64,000 nt of DNA from Nitrospiraceae bacterium (GCA_919902505.1 CAKKRE010000007.1:43971-107970), one strand, 5' to 3'; numbered from the stretch's first letter, positions 1-9,488 are shown. Program-made: numbers and translations. Notes: generated by a model not told the origin, from the sequence alone.

Positions 1-389
1 ATGAGCTCTGGGGTCAATTGGTAGGGCGGATCGCAGAACACAATGTCGTAGGGGCCCGACCACTGGGTTGCCTGACGGAAAAACTGGCTGACCTGGCAGG
101 CGCAGACATTGGCGGATTGTTGGAGGCCGCATTGCTCAAGGTTCGAGTTGAGCAGGCGCAGGGCCTGACGATCTGCTTCCACAAAGGTCACATGTGCCGC
201 GCCGCGGCTCAGCGCTTCAATTCCGATCGAGCCGGTACCGGCATAGAGGTCGAGCACACGAGCTCCCGTGGTCCGTTCGCCAAGGATCGAAAAGAGGGCC
301 TCTTTCACTCGGTCGGACGTCGGTCGAATCGCCTGTCCTCTGGGACCAAGCAACCGTCGGCCCCGGTGAAGCCCTGCGATGACGCGCAT
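1..389 (-). CDS. rsmD: 16S rRNA (guanine(966)-N2)-methyltransferase RsmD, 3' end cut by the window
   Basis: Class I SAM-dependent methyltransferase that modifies G966 of 16S rRNA during assembly of the small ribosomal subunit. 129 residues are visible and the frame is open at base 1; the family is about 180-200 aa, so roughly a third is missing. The N-terminus MRVIAG with following basic residues is typical of RsmD. The SAM-binding motif DLYAGTGSIG is at residues 47-56 and the catalytic DPPY at 120-123. The start at 389 is the first ATG after an in-frame stop upstream. Transcribed away from the zinc-ribbon gene and radC. Confident. Confidence 0.93.
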   Translation of the reverse strand, partial: MRVIAGLHRGRRLLGPRGQAIRPTSDRVKEALFSILGERTTGARVLDLYAGTGSIGIEALSRGAAHVTFVEADRQALRLLNSNLEQCGLQQSANVCACQVSQFFRQATQWSGPYDIVFCDPPYQLTPEL

Positions 390-511
390 GATCGTATTCG
401 GGTGAGAGCCATTCGTCTCTGGCTAAGAAGTGAGAGACTCTAACACAGCGTTTTTGAAGGGGTCAAGGTGACGAGGTGTCATGACGGAGATGGGAGCGCC
501 GAAAAGGTCTC

Positions 512-533
512 CTCCCCGCCGAGGGGCGGGGAG
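512..533. repeat. GC-rich 9-bp hairpin
   Basis: CTCCCCGCC at 512-520 pairs perfectly with GGCGGGGAG at 525-533 around a GAGG loop. No T-run follows on either strand, so it is not a standard intrinsic terminator. It lies between rsmD and an isolated promoter. The rest of 390-699 holds no gene that I can support. Confidence 0.5.
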
Positions 534-565
534 CGCTGCAGACGTCGAGGAGGAGTGGGCGTGCT

Positions 566-594
566 TTGACGCGTAGGAAGCGGCTCGCTATAAT
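566..594 (+). promoter_or_regulatory. Sigma-70 promoter with no obvious gene
   Basis: TTGACG (566-571), a 17-nt spacer and a perfect TATAAT (589-594), with transcription predicted to start near 601. The nearest downstream plus-strand gene is radC, 458 nt away, and the transcript would first run antisense through the small zinc-ribbon gene. It may drive a small RNA from about 601, a long radC leader, or an antisense RNA. Only the promoter elements are seen directly. Confidence 0.6.
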
Positions 595-699
595 CGGGCG
601 ACATCAAGGCTCGGTTCACACGGGCTGAGGAGGTGGCCGAAATTCACAGGTCGTCACACCACCACATCACACAGAGAACAGAGCAGCGAACGCGCCGGA

Positions 700-873
700 C
701 TAGCGGGTCGCGACGGGCTGAGCTTCGCGAGCGGCGAGGCTCTTTCTTCGATTCGCCGAAATCGTCCGATCGATGATGGCTCCACAGTTAATGCACTTCC
801 AGGCGTAGAAAATGAGGAAGAAGTCTGAGAACCGTTCCAACATCATCATGCCTTTGCACTTCGGACATTCCAT
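700..873 (-). CDS. Small double-CxxC zinc-ribbon-like protein
   Basis: 57-residue protein with two CxxC pairs (Cys3/Cys6 and Cys27/Cys30), a likely zinc ribbon with a hydrophobic aromatic segment between the pairs and a basic tail. The start at 873 is chosen because AGGAGG lies five bases upstream. A longer frame reaching 957 exists but has no such site, and its extra Cys pair may be spurious. Function unknown; small zinc ribbons often bind nucleic acid or proteins, but nothing here says which. The promoter at 566-594 points antisense through this gene. Confidence 0.72.
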   Translation of the reverse strand: MECPKCKGMMMLERFSDFFLIFYAWKCINCGAIIDRTISANRRKSLAAREAQPVATR

Positions 874-1058
874 TTGCTCCTCCTGGGTGGTGACGTTTAC
901 AGCTGTGTCATCTCTCAAGCAAGAGCTGCACCAAAATGTCAAGTCTATGTTTTTCAACTACTTCTGTATGTCAACCGCCATACATGAGATGCGCCAGGCG
1001 TCAAGTCTCCGGCACAAAAAGGTGCAAGCCGACATTTTTTTGTCGTAGGAAGTAGGCG

Positions 1059-1775
1059 ATGACACCCAAAAAAGAAGGGCGCGGGATTGGAAAGTGGCCT
1101 GAGACTGAACGTCCGCGCGAACGTTTGCTCCGTGAGGGTGCGGAAAGCCTCTCTGATGCGCAATTATTGGCCATTCTGCTGCGCGTGGGGCGGCAGGAAG
1201 CCTCCGCCGTCAAAGTCGGGATGGAAGTCCTCGATCGTGTCGGAGGCATCTTCGGCCTGCTGCATTGCAGTGCTGAAGAACTCTGTGCCATCCCCGGAGT
1301 AGGGCCTGCCAAGGCTGCGCAGATAAAGGCGGCGGTGGAAGTCGGGAAACGCGCGGTGTCTGCGCCGTTGACGACCGGGACGCGCATCAGCTCGAGCGCC
1401 GACCTGTTTAAGCATTATCACGCACGGTTGCGGGACTTGCGGCACGAGATTTTCGCTGTGGTGCTGCTGGATGCCAAGAACCAAGTCATCCGGGACGTGA
1501 CGATTTCCGAAGGCAGTCTGACCTTGAGCATCGTGCATCCGAGGGAAGTCTTTATTCCCGCCATGCGTGCGTCTGCCGCCGGGGTCATTTTTCTGCACAA
1601 TCATCCCAGCGGGGACCCCACCCCAAGCCAGGAAGATCGTGTGTTGACGGCCAGGCTGGTGTCTGCCGGTTCTCTCCTGGGAATCCAGGTCCTGGATCAC
1701 CTCATCGTGGGGGACGGCCGCTATGTCAGTTTTGCCGACCAGGGGTGGTTGAATGGGGAAGGCACCAGGGCATGA
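1059..1775 (+). CDS. radC: RadC family JAB/MPN domain protein
   Basis: 238 aa, the usual RadC length. A helix-hairpin-helix segment with IPGVGPAKA at 78-86 is followed by a JAB/MPN metal-binding domain with H180-N-H182-P-S-G-D and D193, the JAMM zinc ligands. Despite the historic name, RadC has no proven central role in DNA repair. The metalloprotease fold and HhH suggest a DNA-associated activity. The ATG at 1059 has a weak purine-rich site just upstream. Followed at 134 bp by an EF-G paralogue on the same strand. Confidence 0.93.
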   Translation: MTPKKEGRGIGKWPETERPRERLLREGAESLSDAQLLAILLRVGRQEASAVKVGMEVLDRVGGIFGLLHCSAEELCAIPGVGPAKAAQIKAAVEVGKRAVSAPLTTGTRISSSADLFKHYHARLRDLRHEIFAVVLLDAKNQVIRDVTISEGSLTLSIVHPREVFIPAMRASAAGVIFLHNHPSGDPTPSQEDRVLTARLVSAGSLLGIQVLDHLIVGDGRYVSFADQGWLNGEGTRA

Positions 1776-1908
1776 ACTGCGGCGACCGATCGCGCTCGCT
1801 CCTTTCCCGGCAGAACTCGATCGAATGTTTTGAGAAAGGATGGCATCACCGGCACGTGTCTCTCTAACCAGGCCCACAGCGGCCGCCGACTCATCGGAGG
1901 AGGTCATC

Positions 1909-4014
1909 ATGAACGTTCCCCTCACCGAATCCATCAGGAATGTGGCTGTGGTATCGCATGCGGGATCGGGCAAAACCTCGTTAGTCGAAGCGCTGGCCTA
2001 CTGCGCTGGCAGTCTCTCCGCTCCCGGCTCCATCTTCGCCGGAACCACGGTGTCGGATTTTGAGCCGGAAGAAATCCATCGCCGAACCTCACTCAACACC
2101 TCCGTCCTTCGTTGCTCTTATCAGGATCGAGTGCTCACGCTTCTGGATACCCCGGGCTCGCCCAGCCTCCTCGGTGAGACCCGATCGGCATTGCGTGCGG
2201 CAGATGGTGTGGTATTGGTCGTGAGTGCGGCCTCGGGCGTGCGCAGCGCCCTCCAGAGGATCTGGTCGATGGTCCGTGACTCCGGGTTACCCTGTGTCGT
2301 GTTCGTCAATGATCTGGACAGGGACGGCACGGTATTCGACAACACGGTGGAAGATCTGATCAAGGAATTGGAGATGACTGCCGTTCCGCTGATCCTGCCG
2401 ATGGGCAGCGGTGCGCAATTGGGCGACATCGTGGATGTGTTGCAGAATCGTGTGGTGACGTCACAGCCGGACCGTCCGCAATCGCAGCAGGGGCCGGTGC
2501 CGCCTGAGTGGCGTGACCGGGTTGATCAAGCCAGGCGTCGCGTGATGGAACTCGTGGCAGAGGGAGACGAGGCGCTGCTCGAACGGTATTTGACCGACGG
2601 CGCATTGACGGAGGAGGCGTTGCTGGGGGGACTGCAGACCGGAGTTCAACGGGGGTCGCTGGTGCCCATCGTCGGAGGATCCGCTTTGCGACACATCGGT
2701 GTGCACTCGCTCCTGCACACTCTCGTCGATCTGTTGCCCTCACCAGTCAGTCGCGCCCGGGTCGTACCGCTGCACGGTACAGGGTCGATGGAAGGCGGGG
2801 GACCGGTAAACAGGCACCCGCTGCCGACCGATCCATTCTCCGCCGTCGTCTTCAAGACCCTCATCGATCCATTCATCGGTCGTCTTTCTTACGTGCGCGT
2901 CCATTCGGGAACGTTGGAAGCGGATACCGCCGTGTATAACTCCACGCGGCAGGTCAGGGAGCGAGGCGGGCATCTGTTCTCAATGTTCGGCAAAAAATAC
3001 ACGCCGATTACGCGTGCGACGGCCGGCGAGATCGTAGCCATCGGAAAGCTGAAGGATAGTCTGACGGGGGATACGCTCTGTGACGAGCATGCGCCGATCC
3101 GATATCCCGGGATTCCATTTCCCAGGCCGGTGGTGTCGTTTGCGATTGAGCCAAAATCGAAGACAGATATCGAGAAGGTGAGTCTGGGGCTGCATAAGTT
3201 GATCGAAGAAGATCCGAGCCTGGAGTTCGTGCGTCATATCGAGACGAAGGAGATGGTCCTGAGCGGCATGGGCCAATTACACATCGATGTCGCGTTGGAA
3301 AAACTGCATCGTAAATACGGCGCGGAAGTGATTGTGCACGCGCCGAAAATTCCTTATCGGGAAACGATTCGTAGTGTGGCCCAGGCACAGGGGAAGTATA
3401 AGAAGCAGACCGGCGGGCATGGTCAATATGGCGATTGCTGGTTGGAAGTCGGTCCGTTGCCGCGCGGCGAGGGATTCGAGTTCGAGAATAAAATCGTCGG
3501 CGGGGCGATTCCGCGTAATTTCGTGCCGGCGGTCGAAAAAGGTGTCGTGGAGGCGCTGCATGAAGGGCCGCTTGCCGGCTATCCCGCCGTCGATGTGCGG
3601 GTGACCGTCTACGATGGCTCCTACCATGTGGTGGATTCGTCCGAACTGGCTTTTAAAATCGCCGGGTCGATGGGAGTAAAAAAAGCGCTGGAAGCGGCCC
3701 ATCCGATTCTGCTCGAGCCGCTGATGACGGTTGAAGTCGAGGTGCCGGCAGAATGTGTGGGGACGGTCCTTGGCGATCTCAATGCGAGACGAGGCCGGAT
3801 CCTCATGGTCGAAGCGAACGGTCATATTGAAATCGTCAAGGCCCTGGTGCCACAGGCCGAGATGCTCAATTATGCGGCGTCATTAAATTCAATGACGGGA
3901 GGACAGGGAAGCTACGCAATGGAATACGCTCACTACGAGGAAGTGCCGCGTGAGTTGGCCGGCCGCATCATTGAGGAACACAAGATGGAGCGCCACGGGG
4001 CCGTGACGCATTGA
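1909..4014 (+). CDS. Elongation factor G-like translational GTPase
   Basis: 701-aa EF-G paralogue with GTPase, domain II, and EF-G domains III-V. G1 is SHAGSGKTS (16-24) and G3 is DTPG (80-83). The G4 motif reads NDLD (134-137) instead of NKxD, so the lysine that normally packs on guanine is an aspartate. EF-G proteins move tRNA and mRNA through the ribosome or recycle it; this divergent type is probably accessory rather than the main EF-G. The start at 1909 is preferred over an upstream ATG at 1840 because GGAGGAGG lies just before it. The 3' end faces the htrA gene. Confidence 0.87.
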   Translation: MNVPLTESIRNVAVVSHAGSGKTSLVEALAYCAGSLSAPGSIFAGTTVSDFEPEEIHRRTSLNTSVLRCSYQDRVLTLLDTPGSPSLLGETRSALRAADGVVLVVSAASGVRSALQRIWSMVRDSGLPCVVFVNDLDRDGTVFDNTVEDLIKELEMTAVPLILPMGSGAQLGDIVDVLQNRVVTSQPDRPQSQQGPVPPEWRDRVDQARRRVMELVAEGDEALLERYLTDGALTEEALLGGLQTGVQRGSLVPIVGGSALRHIGVHSLLHTLVDLLPSPVSRARVVPLHGTGSMEGGGPVNRHPLPTDPFSAVVFKTLIDPFIGRLSYVRVHSGTLEADTAVYNSTRQVRERGGHLFSMFGKKYTPITRATAGEIVAIGKLKDSLTGDTLCDEHAPIRYPGIPFPRPVVSFAIEPKSKTDIEKVSLGLHKLIEEDPSLEFVRHIETKEMVLSGMGQLHIDVALEKLHRKYGAEVIVHAPKIPYRETIRSVAQAQGKYKKQTGGHGQYGDCWLEVGPLPRGEGFEFENKIVGGAIPRNFVPAVEKGVVEALHEGPLAGYPAVDVRVTVYDGSYHVVDSSELAFKIAGSMGVKKALEAAHPILLEPLMTVEVEVPAECVGTVLGDLNARRGRILMVEANGHIEIVKALVPQAEMLNYAASLNSMTGGQGSYAMEYAHYEEVPRELAGRIIEEHKMERHGAVTH

Positions 4015-4056
4015 GCGGCGGGATCCGCGGGAGAACTGATTGCGGGGCCATGTCGC

Positions 4057-5463
4057 TTACCGATCGGCGGGCTTCAGGACGACGTAAAATGCCCGCCCTT
4101 CGCGCAGGACGCGCAAGAGAATCGTCTCGCCGCGTTTGACCTTGGAGACGGCCACCGTGAATTCTCCGACCGTGCCTGTGTCGACGCGGTTGACTTCCTT
4201 GACCAGATCGCCTTCCCGCAATCCTTCGGCCTGGGCCAGACTTCCTGCTTCCACTTTCGAGATGAGCACGCCTCTGCTCTCGTTCAGTCGAAACTTCTCC
4301 GCCAGACCCGCAGTCAGGTCCTGCACGTCGATTCCCAGCTTCAAGTCCGTCCTGCTCTGAGGGAGAGAGGCCGTCACCACCGCGTCACGGCGCTCGCTGA
4401 GGGCCACGTTGAGCGTGAGGCGTTTGCCGTCCCGCACGACTTCAACATGCGTCGTGGAGCCGGGGTCTAACGCGGCGACCAGGCGGGACAGTTTGTTCGG
4501 GGTGTCGACGAGCGCGCCGTCGACTTTGGTGATGACATCGCCCGGCTTGATGCCGGCCAGAGCAGCCGGGTCCCGTTCGAATACTTCGTTCACCAGGACA
4601 CCTTCGTTCTCATCCACGCCGAATTTGTTGGCCAGGTCCGGCGTCAGCGGTTGCAGACCGACGCCCAGCCAGGCCCGCACGACCTTTCCCTTCGAGATGA
4701 GCTGGTTCATCACCTGCTTGGCCATGTTGGAGGGAATCGCAAATCCGATCCCCTGGGCAAAATTGATGATGGCCGTGTTGATGCCGATGACATCTCCCCG
4801 CAGATTGAAGAGCGGTCCGCCGGAGTTCCCTGGATTGATGGAGGCGTCGGTCTGGATGAAGTTTTCGTACCGCGAGAGATTGATGTTTTCCCGTCCGATG
4901 CCGCTGACCACGCCGAGCGTGACTGTTCGATCCAAACCGAAGGGGTTTCCAACGGCCAGCACCCACTGACCGACCTTCACTCCGGTGGAGTCACCGAACC
5001 GGGCGGCGGGGAGGGGGTGGTCGGTCGTGACCTTCAGCACAGCGAGGTCGGTATCCGGATCCTTGCCGACGACTTGCGCGAACAATTTCGTCTTGTCGGA
5101 CAGGCGGACCTCGACTTCCGTGGCATCACCGACCACATGGTTATTCGTAATGATGTGGCCGTTCGGATCGACGATGACGCCGGAGCCGGAGCCTGTCGAG
5201 TTCGGAACCCGCTCACCGGATCCGTCGCGCGACTTGCCCAGGGTCTGAATCGGGAAAATGCTCACGACCGAAGGTTTGGCCTCCTCGGCCAAGTCTGTGA
5301 TCACGGTTTGGAGTTCTTCGAGTATGCGTAACCCGGGCGATTCTTTCCGGGGGGGGGATGCAAGGTCGGTAGCGGCCAGGGTGATCGCTGAGGTGCCCGT
5401 CAGCCACCCGGAGAAACTGAGAGCGAGAACGAGTGCGGTCGCGAAGGAAGTCTGTGTTTTCAT
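4057..5463 (-). CDS. HtrA/DegP-family periplasmic serine protease
   Basis: 468-aa trypsin-like protease with two PDZ domains that degrades or refolds damaged envelope proteins. The start at 5463 gives a clear signal peptide (MKTQTSF then a hydrophobic stretch), with GGAG upstream; a GTG at 5493 would bury it. The catalytic triad is His109 (NNHVV), Asp139 (DTDLAVL) and Ser214 (NPGNSGGP). PDZ1 lies at about 275-365 and PDZ2 at about 385-465. The Q-linker-like region before the first strand is short, closer to DegQ than DegP. Confident family call; the exact orthologue is not certain. Confidence 0.94.
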   Translation of the reverse strand: MKTQTSFATALVLALSFSGWLTGTSAITLAATDLASPPRKESPGLRILEELQTVITDLAEEAKPSVVSIFPIQTLGKSRDGSGERVPNSTGSGSGVIVDPNGHIITNNHVVGDATEVEVRLSDKTKLFAQVVGKDPDTDLAVLKVTTDHPLPAARFGDSTGVKVGQWVLAVGNPFGLDRTVTLGVVSGIGRENINLSRYENFIQTDASINPGNSGGPLFNLRGDVIGINTAIINFAQGIGFAIPSNMAKQVMNQLISKGKVVRAWLGVGLQPLTPDLANKFGVDENEGVLVNEVFERDPAALAGIKPGDVITKVDGALVDTPNKLSRLVAALDPGSTTHVEVVRDGKRLTLNVALSERRDAVVTASLPQSRTDLKLGIDVQDLTAGLAEKFRLNESRGVLISKVEAGSLAQAEGLREGDLVKEVNRVDTGTVGEFTVAVSKVKRGETILLRVLREGRAFYVVLKPADR

Positions 5464-5550
5464 GCTAGGCAAGCTCCGGGGGCCGAATCTCACGAATCAG
5501 GATCAGCTTCAGAATAACAGATTCGTGAACGGCAGCGAAAGCGAGGAGGC

Positions 5551-6189
5551 TTAGGCGGATTTCGATGCCGCCGGTCGTTGGAAATGCGGAAGCCAGTGAG
5601 CCAGGTCGTGGCGAAGGCCGACCAGAATCACAATGTCGTCGGGCCGGAGCGTCATGGAATCGGAGAGCGGGAGCAGGAATGGGCCTCGAAAGACCGCCAC
5701 GATGTGGGTTGTCGACGGCAGGTCGAATTCACCGATCGGATGGCCGATGACCGGTGCGCCACGGGCGACGAGCACGCGTTCGATGGCCGCGTCACGCAGA
5801 CCCAGTTCGCGCTGCATGGTCAGCAGGTCCTCGTGGGCCAATTCGATCTTGAGGTCACGGATATGCCGCTCGATCTGTTGCAAGGCGGCCTGTTGCCCCT
5901 TGATGCGGTCGGAGGCTGTGCGGATGGTGTCTTCCAGGGTTGAGAGGGTGGCGGGAGCGGCCGACGGCATGGTGCCGGAGGGTTTGGTTCCCAGCTCTGC
6001 GATGCGGCGACCGATCTGTCGATGGATGGCGTGAATCTGGTTCAGAATCGTCGTGGCCTGACCATGGAGGCGCAGGACATGGACTTTGCGGTTGACGCGT
6101 TCCGCGATGGCGACAATCGTCTCGTAGAGTGCGCTGCCGGTGAGGAACAGTTCTTTGTGGACGCGAGCCAACAGCTCAAAAGACAGCAT
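5551..6189 (-). CDS. TrkA C-terminal (RCK_C) domain protein
   Basis: 212-residue soluble protein. The N-terminal half is helical and resembles a PhoU/DUF47-like or coiled-coil bundle. Residues from about 125 form an RCK_C/TrkA-C domain, including the stretches VIGHPIGEFDLP and LRPDDIVILVG, which bind small ligands in potassium channel and transporter regulators. No membrane segment is present. It starts 29 nt after plsY with no clear Shine-Dalgarno site, so it is probably the last gene of the plsY operon. A role in ion transport regulation is inferred from the domain only. Confidence 0.72.
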   Translation of the reverse strand: MLSFELLARVHKELFLTGSALYETIVAIAERVNRKVHVLRLHGQATTILNQIHAIHRQIGRRIAELGTKPSGTMPSAAPATLSTLEDTIRTASDRIKGQQAALQQIERHIRDLKIELAHEDLLTMQRELGLRDAAIERVLVARGAPVIGHPIGEFDLPSTTHIVAVFRGPFLLPLSDSMTLRPDDIVILVGLRHDLAHWLPHFQRPAASKSA

Positions 6190-6218
6190 CGGATAAATGT
6201 CCGATAAGATATATTATG

Positions 6219-6824
6219 TCAACTTGCTTGTCCGATTCGAGATTCCGTCCCACTCCACAACCGAACCAGATTGTCTTTGTGTCTCACCCAAATCAAGAGG
6301 CTGACGACACAGGCAAACCCGATAAAAGTCCAAGACCGATGAAACAGCAACGCCACGACTGGAAACATGGCAAAGGCGAACAGTGCGCCGCCCGACGAAT
6401 ATTTCCACAGGAATACGGCGCCGACCCACAAACCCATTAGGGTGAGGCCGATCCACGGAGCGACGCCCAGGGCTGCGCCTAATGCGGTGGCCACGCCCTT
6501 TCCACCCTTGAATCCCAGAAACACCGAGTGCAAATGACCGATGACCGAGGCCAGCGCGACCCAGAGAATGGCCGACTCCTGATGCAACAACATCGTGCCG
6601 ACCCAGCCGGCCAGCCAGCCTTTTCCGATGTCGCCCAGCAGCGTCAGGATTCCGGCCTTTTTCCCACTCACGCGCAGGACATTGGTGAATCCCACGTTCC
6701 TGCTGCCGGCGGTGCGTGGATCCACAGCACCCAGGAGGCGTGATACCACGACTCCAAAAGGAATCGATCCAAGGAGATAGCTGGAAAGGATGAGGAACCC
6801 GATGAGCCAGGGACTGTCCATCAA
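6219..6824 (-). CDS. plsY: Glycerol-3-phosphate acyltransferase PlsY
   Basis: 201-aa membrane enzyme that transfers acyl from acyl-phosphate to glycerol-3-phosphate, the first step of phospholipid synthesis. The N-terminus carries the PlsY signature LGSIPFG, followed by GSRNVGFTNVLR and later GFKGGKGVAT, the three conserved motifs of the active site. Five or so membrane helices. Sits after pgsA, which uses the next products of the same pathway; the gap of 45 nt suggests cotranscription. Two adjacent ATG codons open the frame. Confidence 0.95.
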   Translation of the reverse strand: MMDSPWLIGFLILSSYLLGSIPFGVVVSRLLGAVDPRTAGSRNVGFTNVLRVSGKKAGILTLLGDIGKGWLAGWVGTMLLHQESAILWVALASVIGHLHSVFLGFKGGKGVATALGAALGVAPWIGLTLMGLWVGAVFLWKYSSGGALFAFAMFPVVALLFHRSWTFIGFACVVSLLIWVRHKDNLVRLWSGTESRIGQAS

Positions 6825-6869
6825 TCGTTGCCCGGATAGCCGGAGACGAGCGTCGGCCGAATCGTCCGG

Positions 6870-7484
6870 TTAGAGACCTTTCGCTCCGACCTGACGCCAG
6901 AAGCTCCAGACATATTGTGCGCCTGACACATAGCCCAGGATGAGCGACAGATACAAGGTCACGATGCCGGCCAGATGCAGATTGCCGATCGCTTCCACCA
7001 CGGTACCTTCGAGTACCAACAGGACGATGGCAATGACCTGCAGGGCCATTTTGTATTTTCCGGTGACTTCGGCGGACATGATCATACCCTCGGAAGCCGC
7101 GATGGCCCGGAGACCGGTGACCGCCACTTCACGCGCAATGATGAGAATCGCCACCAGCGCGCTGACCCGATCGACCTGCACCAGCAGGATCAACGCAGAC
7201 AACACGAGCAGTTTGTCGGCGATCGGGTCTAAGAGTCGTCCAAGTTTGGTGATCTGACCGGTCTTGCGCGCCACGTATCCATCCAGCAGGTCCGTCACGG
7301 CCGCAACGACGAACACGATGGCCGCAGCCAAGGCTCGATCCGGCGTCGGGTCGATGAGCAACGTGACGAAGACCGGGATCAAGAGAATCCGGACGAGCGT
7401 CAGCACGTTGGGCAGATTGATGTTGCTTTCCTGCCCTGCCGACCGCATCAGCACCAGCCCGGCTTGTTTCCAGTTTTCTGCCAT
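6870..7484 (-). CDS. pgsA: CDP-diacylglycerol-glycerol-3-phosphate 3-phosphatidyltransferase
   Basis: 204 aa. Integral membrane CDP-alcohol phosphatidyltransferase making phosphatidylglycerophosphate. The family motif DGx2ARx8Gx3Dx3D is complete (DGYVAR, then GRLLDPIADK). The N-terminal extension before NLPNVLTLVRI is about 22 residues and the true start could be a later codon. Lies between kdsD and plsY on the minus strand, so the phospholipid pair is embedded in the envelope precursor block. Confidence 0.93.
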   Translation of the reverse strand: MAENWKQAGLVLMRSAGQESNINLPNVLTLVRILLIPVFVTLLIDPTPDRALAAAIVFVVAAVTDLLDGYVARKTGQITKLGRLLDPIADKLLVLSALILLVQVDRVSALVAILIIAREVAVTGLRAIAASEGMIMSAEVTGKYKMALQVIAIVLLVLEGTVVEAIGNLHLAGIVTLYLSLILGYVSGAQYVWSFWRQVGAKGL

Positions 7485-7517
7485 GGTCCCTTCGACGCGC
7501 AGCGCGTGATGGCTCCC

Positions 7518-8555
7518 CTACACAATGCCGTGTTTTAACAAGTCATGCAAGTGAATGACACCTGCCAAACGATCCGGTCCCTCCAGGACCACCAGCGCCG
7601 TGATGGAAAACCGTTCCATCAGCGCGACGGCTGTCGTGGCCAGTTCGTCCGGTCCGATGGTTTTCGGTTGGCGACTGGCGAGATCCCCGGCGGTCACTTT
7701 GCTGAAGTCCCCGCCTGCTTGAATGAAGCGTCGCAAATCCCCATCGGTCACAATTCCGTACAGCGACCCCTTGGCGTTGACCACCGTCGTCATCCCGAGC
7801 TTCTTCGAGGTCATCTCCAGGATGGTATCCGCTCCGGACACAGTGTCGCGCACACGCGGCAGGTGATCGCCATGCTGCATGAGGTCACGCACTTTCACCA
7901 GTAGCCGTCGCCCTAAGGTGCCGCCGGGGTGAAACTGCGCGAAATCGTCCTGTTTGAAACCGCGCTTTTGAAGCAACGCGACTGCCAGGGCATCACCCAT
8001 GGCCAAGGTTGCGGTGGTACTGGCAGTCGGGGCCAATCCCAGTGGGCAGGCTTCCTCATCGACCGATACATCCAGCGTGACGTCACTGTTTTTCGCCAGC
8101 GTCGAGGCCATTTTCCCCGTCATTCCCACGACCGGAATGTTCATGCGTTTCACGAAGGGCAGCAATTGGAGGACTTCCTGTGTCTCGCCGCTATTGGAGA
8201 TGGCGATCAACACGTCCCGTCGAGCCAGCATGCCGAGGTCGCCATGGACGCCTTCCGCCGGATGTAGGAAGAAGGAGGGGGTGCCGGTGCTGGCCAATGT
8301 CGCCGCGATTTTTTGGCCGATCAGTCCGGACTTGCCCATACCGGAAATGACCACCTTGCCCTGGCATTCATAGAGAAAGTTGACGGCCGAGGCGAACCGG
8401 TCGTCGAGGCGAGCCATCAATTCCAGTACGGCTCGCGCTTCGATCTCCAAGACACGTCTCCCCTCCTGCACGCTGGCATCCTGTTGAGGGCGTCGAGCGG
8501 CGCGCTTGGGTGCGGGTGATGGGGCGGACCCGGTTATTTTGCGGCTGCGTCCCAT
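7518..8555 (-). CDS. kdsD: Arabinose-5-phosphate isomerase (KdsD/KpsF)
   Basis: 345 aa. Converts ribulose-5-phosphate to arabinose-5-phosphate for Kdo synthesis. An N-terminal SIS domain ([14 protein letters not shown], then SNSGETQE) is followed by paired CBS domains in the C-terminal half. The first 30 residues are basic, poorly conserved and perhaps not all translated. The 5' end overlaps kdsA by 22 bp, showing one transcript: KdsD feeds KdsA directly. Confidence 0.94.
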   Translation of the reverse strand: MGRSRKITGSAPSPAPKRAARRPQQDASVQEGRRVLEIEARAVLELMARLDDRFASAVNFLYECQGKVVISGMGKSGLIGQKIAATLASTGTPSFFLHPAEGVHGDLGMLARRDVLIAISNSGETQEVLQLLPFVKRMNIPVVGMTGKMASTLAKNSDVTLDVSVDEEACPLGLAPTASTTATLAMGDALAVALLQKRGFKQDDFAQFHPGGTLGRRLLVKVRDLMQHGDHLPRVRDTVSGADTILEMTSKKLGMTTVVNAKGSLYGIVTDGDLRRFIQAGGDFSKVTAGDLASRQPKTIGPDELATTAVALMERFSITALVVLEGPDRLAGVIHLHDLLKHGIV

Positions 8556-9355
8556 ATACGTAGTACCCGTTCGAGAAGTGATTGGAGCGTATGCAGCGGG
8601 ACCATGTTCGGTCCGTCAGACAACGCGGAATCCGGATCGGGGTGCACTTCCATGAAGAACCCGTCGCAGCCGGCGCCTGCCGCCGCGCAGGCCAATGGTT
8701 CCACGAATTCGCGCTGACCGCTGGATTTCGTGCCGCCTCCGCCGGGGAGTTGCACGCTGTGGGTCGCGTCGAAGACCACCGGATAGCCGAACCGGCGCAT
8801 GATGGGAAAGGAGCGCATGTCCACGACCAGATTATTGTAGCCGAAGGAGGAGCCTCGTTCGGTCAACACGATGCGTCGGTTCCCGCTGTCTTCCACTTTC
8901 TTCACCGCGTTGCCCATTTCCGGCGGCGACAGAAACTGTCCCTTCTTGATATTGACGATCTTGCCGGTCTTGGCGGCGGCCATCAAGAGGTCGGTCTGGC
9001 GGCAGAGAAAGGCGGGAATCTGCAGGATATCCACGACGCGACCGGCCTCTGTGGCCTGCTCCTCCGAATGGACATCGGTCAGCACCGGCACCCCGATCTG
9101 TTGCTTGACCTTGGCGAGCACGGCCAGGCCCTTCTCCAACCCCGGTCCCCGAAAAGACGTGATGGAGGTGCGATTGGCCTTGTCGAAGGATGACTTAAAG
9201 ACGTAGGGCATCCCGATCGATTTGGTGATCTCGGCAATGCGTCCCGCGGTATCCATGACGAGCTGTTCATTCTCAATCACGCATGGTCCCGCGATCAAAA
9301 ACGGCCGATTCCCCGCCCCGATCTTAAACTGTCCCAAGTCTACTTCGTACGCCAT
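8534..9355 (-). CDS. kdsA: 3-deoxy-8-phosphooctulonate synthase
   Basis: 273 aa. Condenses arabinose-5-phosphate with phosphoenolpyruvate to Kdo-8-phosphate for lipopolysaccharide. The DAHP synthetase-like barrel is recognisable by IAGPCVIEN near the N-terminus, [19 protein letters not shown] and [12 protein letters not shown]. First gene after a 350-bp gap that holds two repeat elements, so it may have its own promoter or be reached by readthrough from pyrG. Confidence 0.96.
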   Translation of the reverse strand: MAYEVDLGQFKIGAGNRPFLIAGPCVIENEQLVMDTAGRIAEITKSIGMPYVFKSSFDKANRTSITSFRGPGLEKGLAVLAKVKQQIGVPVLTDVHSEEQATEAGRVVDILQIPAFLCRQTDLLMAAAKTGKIVNIKKGQFLSPPEMGNAVKKVEDSGNRRIVLTERGSSFGYNNLVVDMRSFPIMRRFGYPVVFDATHSVQLPGGGGTKSSGQREFVEPLACAAAGAGCDGFFMEVHPDPDSALSDGPNMVPLHTLQSLLERVLRIWDAAAK

Positions 9356-9365
9356 AGTCTCCTAG

Positions 9366-9488
9366 CAGGATGCGGAAAAAGCCCGCCAGCGGCGTTCTCG
9401 CATCGCTCAGCGGCTCACCGTACCGCACGGGTACGATTCGCCGCTTCGCTCGCTGCGGTCTTGCTGGACGGCCATTTTACGCATCCTG
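9366..9488. repeat. 123-bp inverted-repeat element, copy 1
   Basis: Bounded by CAGGATGCGGAAAAA at the left and its imperfect complement ATTTTACGCATCCTG at the right (13 of 15 match). The centre has its own palindrome, CGTACC...GGGTACG. The interior shares GGCGTTCTCG near one end and CTGCGG(T/C)CTTGCTG near the other with the element at 9584-9703, which lies in the opposite orientation. It has no coding capacity and looks like a MITE or a structured intergenic repeat. Bases 9489-9583 between the two hold nothing recognisable. Confidence 0.65.

Noticed and set aside
700-957. 85-residue version of the zinc-ribbon protein with a third CxxC
   Set aside because: The AGGAGG site points to the ATG at 873, and the upstream codons have no ribosome site of their own.
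6187-6222. Leaderless promoter for the TrkA-C gene (TTGACA at 6222-6217)
   Set aside because: The -10 at the right spacing (CATTTA) is poor, and the gene is 29 nt after plsY in the same direction, so an operon is simpler.
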